Part shown: positions 9,182 through 16,844 of the stretch, piece after piece
Numbering within the stretch: position 1 is the stretch's first letter
How the letters are laid out: each line of letters begins with the position of its first letter
Assembly: GCA_029245145.1 (NCBI GenBank)
Contig: JAQWPY010000011.1
Location: 1 to 33,599 of the forward strand
Direction: 5' to 3'
DNA: 33,599 nt
Source: Pirellulales bacterium
GTDB taxonomy: Bacteria > Planctomycetota > Planctomycetia > Pirellulales > UBA7805
Notes under the pieces: model-generated
Told to the model about the DNA's origin: nothing
Databases searched by the model: none
What the model saw: the letters and a program-made list of their open reading frames with translations, nothing else
Position numbers and translations under genes: made by a program

Positions 9182-9210
9182 TTGTTCACGCCCACTGCGA
9201 TTGTTAGACT
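9182..9210 (+). promoter_or_regulatory. Weak candidate promoter for the histidine kinase gene
   Basis: TTGTTC (9182-9187), 17 nt, TAGACT (9205-9210). It lies about 88 nt before GTG 9298. Matches to consensus are modest. Confidence 0.28.
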
Positions 9211-9284
9211 CGGGCCTTCTGTTTCCTGGGGACTCGCTCCATACCCATGAGTTGAGTCCTGGTTTAAGTACCATTGTGTGCGAC

Positions 9285-9292
9285 AAGGAGGT
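9285..9292 (+). promoter_or_regulatory. Strong ribosome binding site fixing the histidine kinase start
   Basis: AAGGAGGT ends 5 nt before GTG 9298. It excludes the upstream in-frame GTG at 9274, which lies before it. Confidence 0.8.
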
Positions 9293-9297
9293 CGCCG

Positions 9298-10893
9298 GTG
9301 CTCGCCCATAGGCCGATTCGGCATAAGCTCATTTTCATGCTGCTGCTGTTGGTGGTTTTTATCACCGCAGGTTTCTTGGCAAGTTTGACCGGAGTCTACC
9401 TCTACCGAAATATGGTCAAAAGTGTCAGCATGCGCGCAAAAGAGCTGCCGTATGCAAGTTCGCTTATGAGATGGGTAGGCGATCTGCGGGTCGTGGTGAA
9501 AGAGATAGAATCGATCGAGGACTATGGACAGCATCACGATCAATCTTGGCTGGAGATTGAAATATTACGGCGGCAATTCCTCGCTTCTCTGACAAATTTT
9601 CACAACAATTTGCAGGCGTATCGTTCGCAAATGAAGGAAAGCACCCGTCACAATAGTGCTGTCATCGGATCGAGCGAAGACGAACTGCAAACGGTTCGAA
9701 CAATCGATCAAATACTTCAAAGAATTAGTGAAACTACGCATAATCGCGAGTGGACCAACCACGCAAAATCGATTCAGCAACTGGATGATGACCTCACACG
9801 CCTACAACAGAGCAGTGCAAAGCTTCCTAGATTCCTTCATGATCGATTAGAGCATCTCTCCGGCAACGTCCGCGTACAATATCGGACGCTCATCTACACA
9901 ACATGGGCATGCATACTTCTCGCTGCGGTCACTATCGTTTTGTTCATTCGCCTGTTCGTTGCGTGGATCGTTCGTCCTCTCACAATCCTTATCGACGGAT
10001 CTCGATGCGTTGCCGCAGGCAACTTCAACTATCGTATTGCGCTCGAGGGCGAAGACGAGATGACCGAACTCGCAGAGGCGATGAATAACATGACGGACAA
10101 ATTCCAAATGGTGAGCAAAGATCTTCATCAACAGGTTGAACAACGAACCATCCAAATGGTCCGGAACGATAAAATGGCGAGCGTTGGATTTCTAGCAGCA
10201 GGTGTCGCTCACGAGATAAATAATCCCATGGCGTCAATCGCTTTGTGTGCCGACGCGCTCGAGCAAAGGATGAAAGATCACGAATTGGATAATGTCGAAC
10301 AGCGGGAAGCGACCCACAAATACATTCAAATGATCCAGGACGAAGCGTTTCGCTGCAAAGGCATCACCGATCAGTTACTCGATTTTTCCCGAAAAGGTGA
10401 TGATGTCGAGGAGCACACCGATCTTCGCGAACTGATCCAAGTGGTCGTTGATATGGTAGTCACCCTCACCAAATCTCAGAGGAAGCAGATTTCCTTCGAG
10501 GAATGCAAGTCGGTAATGATCGTGGCAAATCCTCAAGAAATAAAACAGGTCATCTTGAACCTCATCAATAATGCGATGGAGAGCGTGGAGGCCGGGGGGC
10601 ACGTCCGTATCAGGTTAGGAATTTGCGATGAGATGGCTGAAATTATCGTCTCAGACAATGGGTGTGGCATGACCGAAGAAGTGAGACAACATCTCTTTGA
10701 GCCCTTTTTTACCCAGCGCCGCCATGGTCAGGGTACTGGTTTAGGACTCACGATCGCCTGTGGAATCGTGCAGCACCATGGAGGGCAAATGGAGGCCATG
10801 AGTAAGGGTCCCGGTTCCGGTTCGCAATTCCGCGTACTCCTACCGCTCGCCGGTAACAACGTCAATGCGAACATGAGTCATCAGGCGGCCTGA
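9298..10893 (+). CDS. Membrane sensor histidine kinase (HAMP, HisKA, HATPase)
   Basis: Two-component sensor that autophosphorylates on histidine and passes the phosphate to a response regulator, almost surely the one encoded next. It has 531 residues from GTG 9298, which an AAGGAGGT site supports. Order: membrane helix about 11-34; helical extracytoplasmic sensor about 35-195; second helix about 197-225; HAMP about 225-280; phospho-acceptor H305 in AAGVAHEINNP; N-box NLINNAMES; G1 DNGCGM; and G2 GTGLGL with the HATPase end. The HEINNP type H-box and ATPase layout resemble NtrB/ZraS kinases that work with sigma-54 regulators. No known ligand domain is recognised in the sensor region. The regulator gene begins within 80 nt, so the two are probably co-transcribed. 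Confidence 0.93.
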   Translation: MLAHRPIRHKLIFMLLLLVVFITAGFLASLTGVYLYRNMVKSVSMRAKELPYASSLMRWVGDLRVVVKEIESIEDYGQHHDQSWLEIEILRRQFLASLTNFHNNLQAYRSQMKESTRHNSAVIGSSEDELQTVRTIDQILQRISETTHNREWTNHAKSIQQLDDDLTRLQQSSAKLPRFLHDRLEHLSGNVRVQYRTLIYTTWACILLAAVTIVLFIRLFVAWIVRPLTILIDGSRCVAAGNFNYRIALEGEDEMTELAEAMNNMTDKFQMVSKDLHQQVEQRTIQMVRNDKMASVGFLAAGVAHEINNPMASIALCADALEQRMKDHELDNVEQREATHKYIQMIQDEAFRCKGITDQLLDFSRKGDDVEEHTDLRELIQVVVDMVVTLTKSQRKQISFEECKSVMIVANPQEIKQVILNLINNAMESVEAGGHVRIRLGICDEMAEIIVSDNGCGMTEEVRQHLFEPFFTQRRHGQGTGLGLTIACGIVQHHGGQMEAMSKGPGSGSQFRVLLPLAGNNVNANMSHQAA

Positions 10894-10939
10894 TATGGAA
10901 AGTACACGAAACGACCAAAAGACAATTTTTTGTTGAGTG

Positions 10940-10945
10940 AAGGAG
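10940..10945 (+). promoter_or_regulatory. Ribosome binding site pointing to an ATT start
   Basis: AAGGAG lies 7 nt before ATT 10953, which is in frame with the response regulator. It lies 25 nt before ATG 10971, too far for normal use. An in-frame TGA at 10938 closes the frame upstream and no ATG, GTG or TTG lies between. Confidence 0.55.
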
Positions 10946-10970
10946 CACTGTCATTAAAAAAACAACGCAA

Positions 10971-12326
10971 ATGAGCCTCCGCATTCTTTTCGCCGATGAC
11001 GAAAAAAGCTTGCAGGAATTGATGCGGAGTGAATTACCGCGTATGGGACACGAGGTCACGGTCTGCGAAGACGGCCTCGCTGCAGTCGAGGCTCTCTCGA
11101 AGCAAACATTCGATTGCCTGCTCGTTGACCTTAACATGCCAGGACTCAACGGCATTGAAGTCATTGAGAAAGCGAGAGAGCTATCTCCCGATACTGATTC
11201 GATTGTCTTGACGGGAAAAGCGACTATCGAAAGTGCGCAGGCATCTATCCGAAACGATGTGTACGACTACCTCACCAAACCGTGCAAGCTGGTCGAACTT
11301 GAAAACTTATTTAAGCGCGTTGCTGAAAAGCGATCGCTACAAAATGAACGCACCGCGCTTGAACGCCAAGTAGAGCGATTACAGGGATCGGCGCGCTTGG
11401 TCGGCGAGAGCCCCAGCATGCAACAGGTAAAAGAATTAATTTCAAAAGTTGCGCCTACGAACTCGACCGTGCTCATCCTCGGAGAAACCGGCACCGGAAA
11501 AGAGTTGGCAGCGCGGGAGTTACACGAACAAAGCAAACGTTCGTCAAAACCTTTCGTACCCATCAATTGTGGCGCGCTGCCGGAAAATCTGATTGAGAGC
11601 GAACTTTTTGGACACCGCAAAGGTGCCTTCACTGGCGCGGATGAACACCGCAAAGGCCTGTTTGAAGTCGCCCATGAAGGCACGCTTTTTCTTGATGAAA
11701 TCGGCGAATTGCCAAAGGCGATGCAGGCCAAATTACTTCGATTTCTCGAGAGTGGCGAAATACGCCGTGTTGGCGAGAATGAGCCGTTGATTGTGGATGT
11801 CCGTGTTCTTTGCGCAACCCATCGCAACCTTGGAGACATGGTCGATGAGGGAACGTTTCGTGAAGACCTCATGTTTCGCATCAATACTTTTGAGATCCGG
11901 CTTCCCTCGCTCCGCGAACGGATGGAAGACCTACCTGCCCTGGTTGAGCACTTGCTAGAGCGATTTTCTTCTCACGCCAATTGCAAAAAGAAAATCTCGC
12001 CCGAAGCGATCGAAATTTTGAAATCACATGCGTGGCCGGGCAACATCAGAGAACTGGCAAACGCCGTACAACATGCGACAATCCTCTGCGAATCCGACCT
12101 CATTCTTCCCGAACACCTTCCGAATAACTTCGACGCGCGGCGCCCTCGCGAAGCATCGTTGGCTGCATTCGGTGCCCTGAGTCTTCGCGACTTGGAAATA
12201 CGGGCGATTGAGCAAGCGCTGCGAAGAAATGGCGGAAACAAGCCGAAAACGGCCGAAGAACTAGGGATCAGCCTGAAAACCCTCTATAACAAACTCAACC
12301 AATCGATCCTGAAAGACTCTGCCTAA
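10971..12326 (+). CDS. Sigma-54-dependent response regulator (NtrC family)
   Basis: Activator of sigma-54 promoters, probably switched on by the kinase encoded just upstream. From ATG 10971 it has 451 residues. The receiver domain has the acidic pair at DDE (9-11), phospho-acceptor D53 in LLVDLNMPG and K103 in LTKPC. The AAA+ domain has Walker A GETGTGKE (171-178), the sigma-54 contact loop GAFTGA (218-223) and Walker B TLFLDE (about 238-243). A Fis-type helix-turn-helix is C-terminal (NGGNKPKTAEELGISLKTLY). The only ribosome binding site aligns with an in-frame ATT at 10953, which would add six residues (IKKTTQ). No TGGCAC-N5-TTGC promoter was seen in this window, so its targets lie elsewhere. 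Convergent with lexA. Confidence 0.94.
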   Translation: MSLRILFADDEKSLQELMRSELPRMGHEVTVCEDGLAAVEALSKQTFDCLLVDLNMPGLNGIEVIEKARELSPDTDSIVLTGKATIESAQASIRNDVYDYLTKPCKLVELENLFKRVAEKRSLQNERTALERQVERLQGSARLVGESPSMQQVKELISKVAPTNSTVLILGETGTGKELAARELHEQSKRSSKPFVPINCGALPENLIESELFGHRKGAFTGADEHRKGLFEVAHEGTLFLDEIGELPKAMQAKLLRFLESGEIRRVGENEPLIVDVRVLCATHRNLGDMVDEGTFREDLMFRINTFEIRLPSLRERMEDLPALVEHLLERFSSHANCKKKISPEAIEILKSHAWPGNIRELANAVQHATILCESDLILPEHLPNNFDARRPREASLAAFGALSLRDLEIRAIEQALRRNGGNKPKTAEELGISLKTLYNKLNQSILKDSA

Positions 12327-12374
12327 ATTTCCGTTCGAGTTGGTCGCAATTAAATTGAATCGTGCGTGCACATT

Positions 12375-13001
12375 CTAATCCACCTGCCGCACAACACCGA
12401 CGACCACTCCCAGGATTTTCGCATCCCGAACGTAAATGGGCTTCATGGTGGAATTAGCCGGTTCCAGGCGAACGCGATTGGCCTCCGGATACCATCGCTT
12501 GAGCGTGGCCTCACCTTCGTCGGTAATTGCAACCACAATTTGTCCCTTTCTCGCACTACGTTGCTTGCGAACAATCACGTGGTCCCCATCGGCGATGGCA
12601 TCTTCAATCATTGAATCACCGCTCACTTTGAGCGCAAAAAGATTTTTTTTGTCGAACATTTCGCCAAAATCAACTCTTTCGTCCTGCTCAACCGCCTCGT
12701 GTAACACACCCGCTGCGATCATCCCATAAAGCGGAAGACCTTTTTCCTCGATAGGCTCCTGGGAGAGATGAATCGCTCGCGACATATTCTTCTCTCGTGA
12801 GATCAGGCCTTTCTTTTCAATCGCTTTGAGATGACACATCACCCCGTTCGGGGAGCGAATTTCAAAATGGTCACCAATTTCTCGAACCGTGGGTCCGTAG
12901 CCTCGATTGCGAATTTTATCGCGTATGAACTCGTAGACGGCTTTCTGGCGTTTCGTCAGTACATCGGTCGGATTCGTCATCTCGATCACTTTCTGGCGCA
13001 T
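12375..13001 (-). CDS. lexA: LexA repressor
   Basis: Repressor of the SOS DNA-damage regulon, inactivated by RecA-stimulated self-cleavage. It has 208 residues from ATG 13001, which GAGG precedes by 6 nt; a longer TTG-initiated form to 13046 is possible but adds an unusual N-terminus. The winged helix-turn-helix lies at about 13-75 (GPTVREIGDHFEIRSPNGV). The self-cleavage bond is A97-G98 in IAAGVLHEA, with catalytic S130 in VSGDSM and K168 in EATLKRW. All catalytic parts are intact. It is monocistronic, convergent with the response regulator and divergent from sppA, with a candidate promoter at 13164-13193. The operator sequence for planctomycete LexA cannot be named from this window alone. 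Confidence 0.95.
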   Translation of the reverse strand: MRQKVIEMTNPTDVLTKRQKAVYEFIRDKIRNRGYGPTVREIGDHFEIRSPNGVMCHLKAIEKKGLISREKNMSRAIHLSQEPIEEKGLPLYGMIAAGVLHEAVEQDERVDFGEMFDKKNLFALKVSGDSMIEDAIADGDHVIVRKQRSARKGQIVVAITDEGEATLKRWYPEANRVRLEPANSTMKPIYVRDAKILGVVVGVVRQVD

Positions 13002-13163
13002 CCGGCGCCTCGGAGCAAAAAGCAATTGGTTATCCTGAGTCGGCAAAAACCGGTTAAAATACCCGTAGCACCAACGATACTGACGCTGCCTTCACGGCTC
13101 ATTGGTCAAAAAAAGTGGTGTTTTACCGCTATTTATTGCCTCTTCTTAGCCATATACTATTCA

Positions 13164-13193
13164 TTTATACACTATATCGTCCTCTCAGGGCAA
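13164..13193 (-). promoter_or_regulatory. Candidate lexA promoter
   Basis: Read on the - strand: TTGCCC (13193-13188), 18 nt, TATAAA (13169-13164). Transcription would start near 13157, giving a leader of about 155 nt before ATG 13001. Confidence 0.4.
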
Positions 13194-13297
13194 GGGAATG
13201 AACGTGAGATGTCGAAATTTGGATATTTCCCCCGTTCCACGGTTTTTCCTCTTTCGTTGCCCGCTCGCGGTTTGCTGTGCGTCTCGGGCGAAGAGCG

Positions 13298-13303
13298 TAT
13301 AAT
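13298..13303 (+). promoter_or_regulatory. Candidate sppA -10 element
   Basis: A perfect TATAAT 51 nt before TTG 13355; the -35 is weak. It sits downstream of the alternative GTG at 13277, which argues against that start. Confidence 0.4.
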
Positions 13304-13354
13304 TCGGGCGCATCGGGCATCACCCGCCTCTCACCACTTTTTGTCGAGGTCCCA

Positions 13355-15169
13355 TTGAAATCTTCTCCACAATCGATCCGCCGCATCATTGGAATCTGCT
13401 CCGTTGTCCTGGCAATGCATGCCTACCATCCAAACAAGGCATGCGCCGCTGAGAGCCCCGACCAAAAGGCCGAGACGAGCGAAAAGCTACGGTTTGCCGT
13501 TCTCTCAGTGCAAGGACAACTCAACGAAGGTGCTGAAGCGGCAGTGCCTTTTGGTGGTTCACAAACCAACTTGGGTAAATTGATCAAGCGCATCGACCAA
13601 GCGGCTGCAGATGATGAACTTGTAGGCCTGATCCTAAAAATTCGAAGCCCTTCGATCGGTCGTGCAAAAATCGATGAGTTGCGGACCGCGATTAAACGCG
13701 TGCGAGATGCAAAGAAAAAAGTCTATGCCGATCTACAAATGGCAACGACCTCCGACTATTTGATCGCATCTGCATGCGATGAAATCGTAATGCCTCCGGC
13801 AGCTTCTCTGATTGTTACCGGTGTTCGAATCGAAGTGACGTTTTATAAAAAAATGTTGCAAAAAATCGGCGCGAAAGCTGACATCATGCAAGTTGGCGAT
13901 TTCAAAGGTGCCGGCGAGACCTATACCCGTTCGGAGATGAGCCCGGAGTTGAAAAAGCAGTACGAATCTTTGGCGACCGATTTTTATGATCAAATTCTTA
14001 CGACCATCGCCCGTGACCGGAATCTTCCACGCGAACGCGTGATTGAGTTGATTGACAAAGGGCTCTATATGGCTGGCGATGCAAAACAAAAAGGCCTCAT
14101 CGATCGCGTTGCATACCAAACCGATTGGGATACGTTTCTCAAGAAGACCGCTTCCACCGATGGGGAGGTCGAACTTCTGGATCGCTACGGAGAAAAGCAG
14201 ATCGACACCGATTTTTCTGGATTCGCAGGCATGATGAAGTTTATGAACCTTCTGATGGGCCAGTCCAACAAAACGAAATCGACCGCCGAACCGCAAATTG
14301 CAGTCGTGTATGTTGTCGGCGCGATCGTCCCCGGAAAAAGCACCAACACCCTGATGGGTAACAGCATTGTTGGATCGGAAACCATCATCAATGCGATTCG
14401 CTCGGCCGAAAAAAATGAACGGGTCAAGGCGATTGTTTTGCGAGTGGACAGTCCGGGGGGTTCGGCCCTGGCAAGCGATTTGATCTGGAATGAAATCCGC
14501 AAGTGCGAGAAGCCGGTGATCGCCAGCATGGGCGATGTCGCTGCCAGCGGCGGCTACTATGTCGCCATGGGTGCAAAACAGATTTTTGCCGATGAGGGGA
14601 CCCTCACCGGGTCGATCGGTGTCGTCGGTGGAAAGGTAGCCCTTGAAGACACATTCCATAAACTCGGCATCACAACCGACATCGTGAGTCGCGGCAAGAA
14701 TAGTGGTGTATTTTCACTGCTACAACCCTTCAGCGAGAGTGAGCGGCAGGCGCTCGGGGCAATGATGAAGAATATTTATGAGCAATTCGTAAGCAAGGCG
14801 GCACTGAGTCGAGGAATGGACCAAAAACAAATGGACCCTCTTGCCGAGGGCAAGGTCTACACGGGAAGACAGGCCAAGACGCTCGGACTCGTCGACGAAT
14901 TGGGGGGGTTACACGAAGCGATACTGGCAGCAAAAAAATCTGCGGGACTCAAGGCAGAAGATCAAATTGATTTATTGCCTTTACCAAGGCGTAAAACCTT
15001 TTTTGAAGAACTGCTCGATACTGAATCGATCAATTCGCAATCGCCACAGATTTCACTGAAAAATATCTCGTTACCGTGGACTCAGCTCCTCGCCGAGGTG
15101 GAAATCCTATCGCTCGTATTCCGCCACCCGGTACAAACTATCCTCCCCTGCCAAATTAGCATTCATTAG
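13355..15169 (+). CDS. sppA: Signal peptide peptidase SppA, long (67K) type
   Basis: Serine-lysine protease that degrades cleaved signal peptides at the outer face of the inner membrane. It has 604 residues, the tandem-domain form. TTG 13355 is chosen because GAGGT precedes it and the product then starts with a proper export signal (MKSSPQSIRRIIGICSVVLA, cleavage near KACA/AE). The N-terminal domain carries the catalytic lysine K184 in GDFKGAGE. The C-terminal domain carries the nucleophile S398 in VAASGGYY, preceded by DSPGGSALASD. Both catalytic residues are kept, as in E. coli SppA. A GTG at 13277 would add 26 residues, but a TATAAT at 13298 lies inside that extension. It is transcribed away from lexA and towards proB. 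Confidence 0.92.
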   Translation: MKSSPQSIRRIIGICSVVLAMHAYHPNKACAAESPDQKAETSEKLRFAVLSVQGQLNEGAEAAVPFGGSQTNLGKLIKRIDQAAADDELVGLILKIRSPSIGRAKIDELRTAIKRVRDAKKKVYADLQMATTSDYLIASACDEIVMPPAASLIVTGVRIEVTFYKKMLQKIGAKADIMQVGDFKGAGETYTRSEMSPELKKQYESLATDFYDQILTTIARDRNLPRERVIELIDKGLYMAGDAKQKGLIDRVAYQTDWDTFLKKTASTDGEVELLDRYGEKQIDTDFSGFAGMMKFMNLLMGQSNKTKSTAEPQIAVVYVVGAIVPGKSTNTLMGNSIVGSETIINAIRSAEKNERVKAIVLRVDSPGGSALASDLIWNEIRKCEKPVIASMGDVAASGGYYVAMGAKQIFADEGTLTGSIGVVGGKVALEDTFHKLGITTDIVSRGKNSGVFSLLQPFSESERQALGAMMKNIYEQFVSKAALSRGMDQKQMDPLAEGKVYTGRQAKTLGLVDELGGLHEAILAAKKSAGLKAEDQIDLLPLPRRKTFFEELLDTESINSQSPQISLKNISLPWTQLLAEVEILSLVFRHPVQTILPCQISIH

Positions 15170-15205
15170 CGTGAAACCGGACTTGAGGGAGTCGGCGTCA
15201 GTTTT

Positions 15206-16363
15206 TTAGCTGTCTGACGTTTGATTTGCCGTTACCACCAGGTTGTCGCGATGCACGACCTCTTCGTAGGGACAATACGAAAGAACATCCTCGATTTCGC
15301 TACTGCGAAGCCCCTTGATCCTCTCGATGTGATCCGAGTCGTAATTGCTGAGTCCGCGGCCGATTTCCTCGCCCCCCGGTCCCCGCAATCCCACAACATC
15401 TCCCTTGGCAAAGCCGCCCGCAATGCCCACGACGCCGATCGGTAAGAGGCTCTTTCCTTGCTGCACGACCGCCCGTTCGGCGCCCGCATCGAGCAGCAAC
15501 CAGCCTCGGGGCTGGACGGTATAACCGATCCAGCGCTTGCGCAGTGAAACGCTCTGCCCGGAAGGTACGAAAAGCGTTCCCACCGGTTCACCCGCCAGAA
15601 TCGCGCTCAGCTTTCCTTCGTCCATGCCATTTGCCAAAATCACGCTTTCACCGGCCGCTGTCACGATTCTTGCGGCCTCCAATTTACTCTGCATGCCACC
15701 GCGACCGAGGCTCGAGTTGTGCGGAAGGGCCAACTGCTTCACCGATTCGTTAATCTCAGTGACGGTACCGATAATCTGCGATTCTTTTTTTTGTGGATCA
15801 CCATCGTAAAGGCCATCGACGTCCGAAAGTAGAATTAATAAAGGCGCCCGGAGCAACTGTGTGACCAGTGCCGCCAGCCGATCATTATCGCCAAACGTAC
15901 CCAGTAGTTCGTCGACCGCGACCGTATCGTTTTCATTAATGATGGGTACGGTTCCGAATTCCATTAACGTCAACAGGGTATTTCGCACGTTGAGATAGCG
16001 CACGCGATCATCGAGATCATCGGCCGTCAGCAAAACCTGGGCAGCGCGACGACCGTGTGATGCAAAAGCCCGATCATAGGCCTCCACAAGTTGCGGCTGC
16101 CCGACGGCCGCGACCGCCTGAAGACGCGCCAAATCACCGGGCCGCTGATCGAGTCCCAAATGGGCCATGCCCGCTCCCACCGCCCCGGAACTGACCACGA
16201 CCACCTTATTGCCGCTCAACATCGCAGCATGAATCTGCTCCGCGAGCGAGGCAATCCGGTCCTGATTGAGTAAGCCGTCATCGCCGGTCAGCACTCGGGT
16301 GCCTACCTTCACCACAATCACATCAGCGAGTGCGGCGATTTCTTGCCGTAAAAGATCAATCAT
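15206..16363 (-). CDS. proB: Glutamate 5-kinase
   Basis: First step of proline synthesis: phosphorylates L-glutamate to glutamyl 5-phosphate in the cytoplasm. It has 385 residues, the two-domain form: an amino-acid kinase domain (about 10-265) and an RNA-binding-like PUA domain (about 285-365). Visible motifs are VVKVGTRVL near the N-terminus, VVVVSSGAVGAGM (glycine-rich, nucleotide site), NENDTVAVDELLGTFGDND and LLSDVDGLYDGDP. The start ATG 16363 fits the family length. proA is not adjacent. A CATAAT at 16397-16392 on the - strand may be its -10 element. Convergent with sppA with a 36-nt gap. Confidence 0.95.
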   Translation of the reverse strand: MIDLLRQEIAALADVIVVKVGTRVLTGDDGLLNQDRIASLAEQIHAAMLSGNKVVVVSSGAVGAGMAHLGLDQRPGDLARLQAVAAVGQPQLVEAYDRAFASHGRRAAQVLLTADDLDDRVRYLNVRNTLLTLMEFGTVPIINENDTVAVDELLGTFGDNDRLAALVTQLLRAPLLILLSDVDGLYDGDPQKKESQIIGTVTEINESVKQLALPHNSSLGRGGMQSKLEAARIVTAAGESVILANGMDEGKLSAILAGEPVGTLFVPSGQSVSLRKRWIGYTVQPRGWLLLDAGAERAVVQQGKSLLPIGVVGIAGGFAKGDVVGLRGPGGEEIGRGLSNYDSDHIERIKGLRSSEIEDVLSYCPYEEVVHRDNLVVTANQTSDS

Positions 16364-16844
16364 GTGCCATTTTTATTCTTGTAGACGTCAAATTATGCAA
16401 AGCTGCTTCGCCCGGTGCTGCTACCGCTTGCCGGAAGCCAAAAAAACTTCATCGGCCTGTTTTGATCTATCCATTGTCTCCGAGAGTTTTCTCGCCAGCA
16501 AGGACAGAAACCCCTTTGAAATACAGACCATCACGTACCGTTTTTCGATTTATTCCTGTTGGTTCGTCACGGGGCAAGCAATCATCTTCTATGATTCACG
16601 AATAACTTTGACTCGCCCCGTGCGATGCTTGAGGACCGAGACAGCAATACTTATAATCTGCCGTGATTGCTCCCCATTTTTGTTGCGAGAACCCTAATAT
16701 CGCCTTGATAGATGAAATCGCCACATGTTCAATTCGTTCAATCTATTTCACGCCATTGCTTGTGGAATGACAAGGCAACACGAACTCCCACCTACTTTTG
16801 ATTCTTACGACAACCCTCAAATGCATTGCCGCTGAAAGTTATCG
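16364..16844. other. Divergent intergenic region between proB and the purF-like gene
   Basis: About 480 bases. The proB-proximal part holds a CATAAT (16392-16397, - strand) as a possible proB -10. A good + strand promoter lies at 16629-16657. The 180-nt leader after it has no purine riboswitch pattern I can recognise. Frames crossing it have no family features. Confidence 0.45.
16629..16657 (+). promoter_or_regulatory. Sigma70-type promoter for the purF-like gene
   Basis: TTGAGG (16629-16634), exactly 17 nt, TATAAT (16652-16657). Transcription would start near 16664, leaving a leader of about 180 nt before ATG 16845. The best consensus promoter found in the window. Confidence 0.6.

Larger units (their letters stand above)
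13002..13354. other. Divergent control region between lexA and sppA
   Basis: About 350 bases with no credible gene. It holds a candidate lexA promoter on the - strand (13164-13193), a TATAAT for sppA on the + strand (13298-13303), an 8-bp palindrome AACCGGTT (13048-13055) and an AT-rich imperfect dyad around 13151-13177 that overlaps the lexA -10 and is a possible autoregulatory operator. Confidence 0.4.

Noticed and set aside
13277-13354. Upstream GTG start for sppA
   Set aside because: A perfect TATAAT lies inside this extension and the TTG at 13355 has GAGGT and gives a normal signal peptide.
13733-14659. 308-codon antisense frame inside sppA
   Set aside because: Shadow frame in a well-conserved gene; low-quality composition.
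15196-15219. CGTCAG/CTGACG inverted repeat as a terminator between sppA and proB
   Set aside because: The T-run lies in the loop, not after the stem, and part of it codes for the end of proB.
16266-16697. 143-codon + strand frame overlapping the 5' end of proB
   Set aside because: It overlaps proB antisense, runs across the intergenic region and the promoter at 16629, and shows no family motif or ribosome site.
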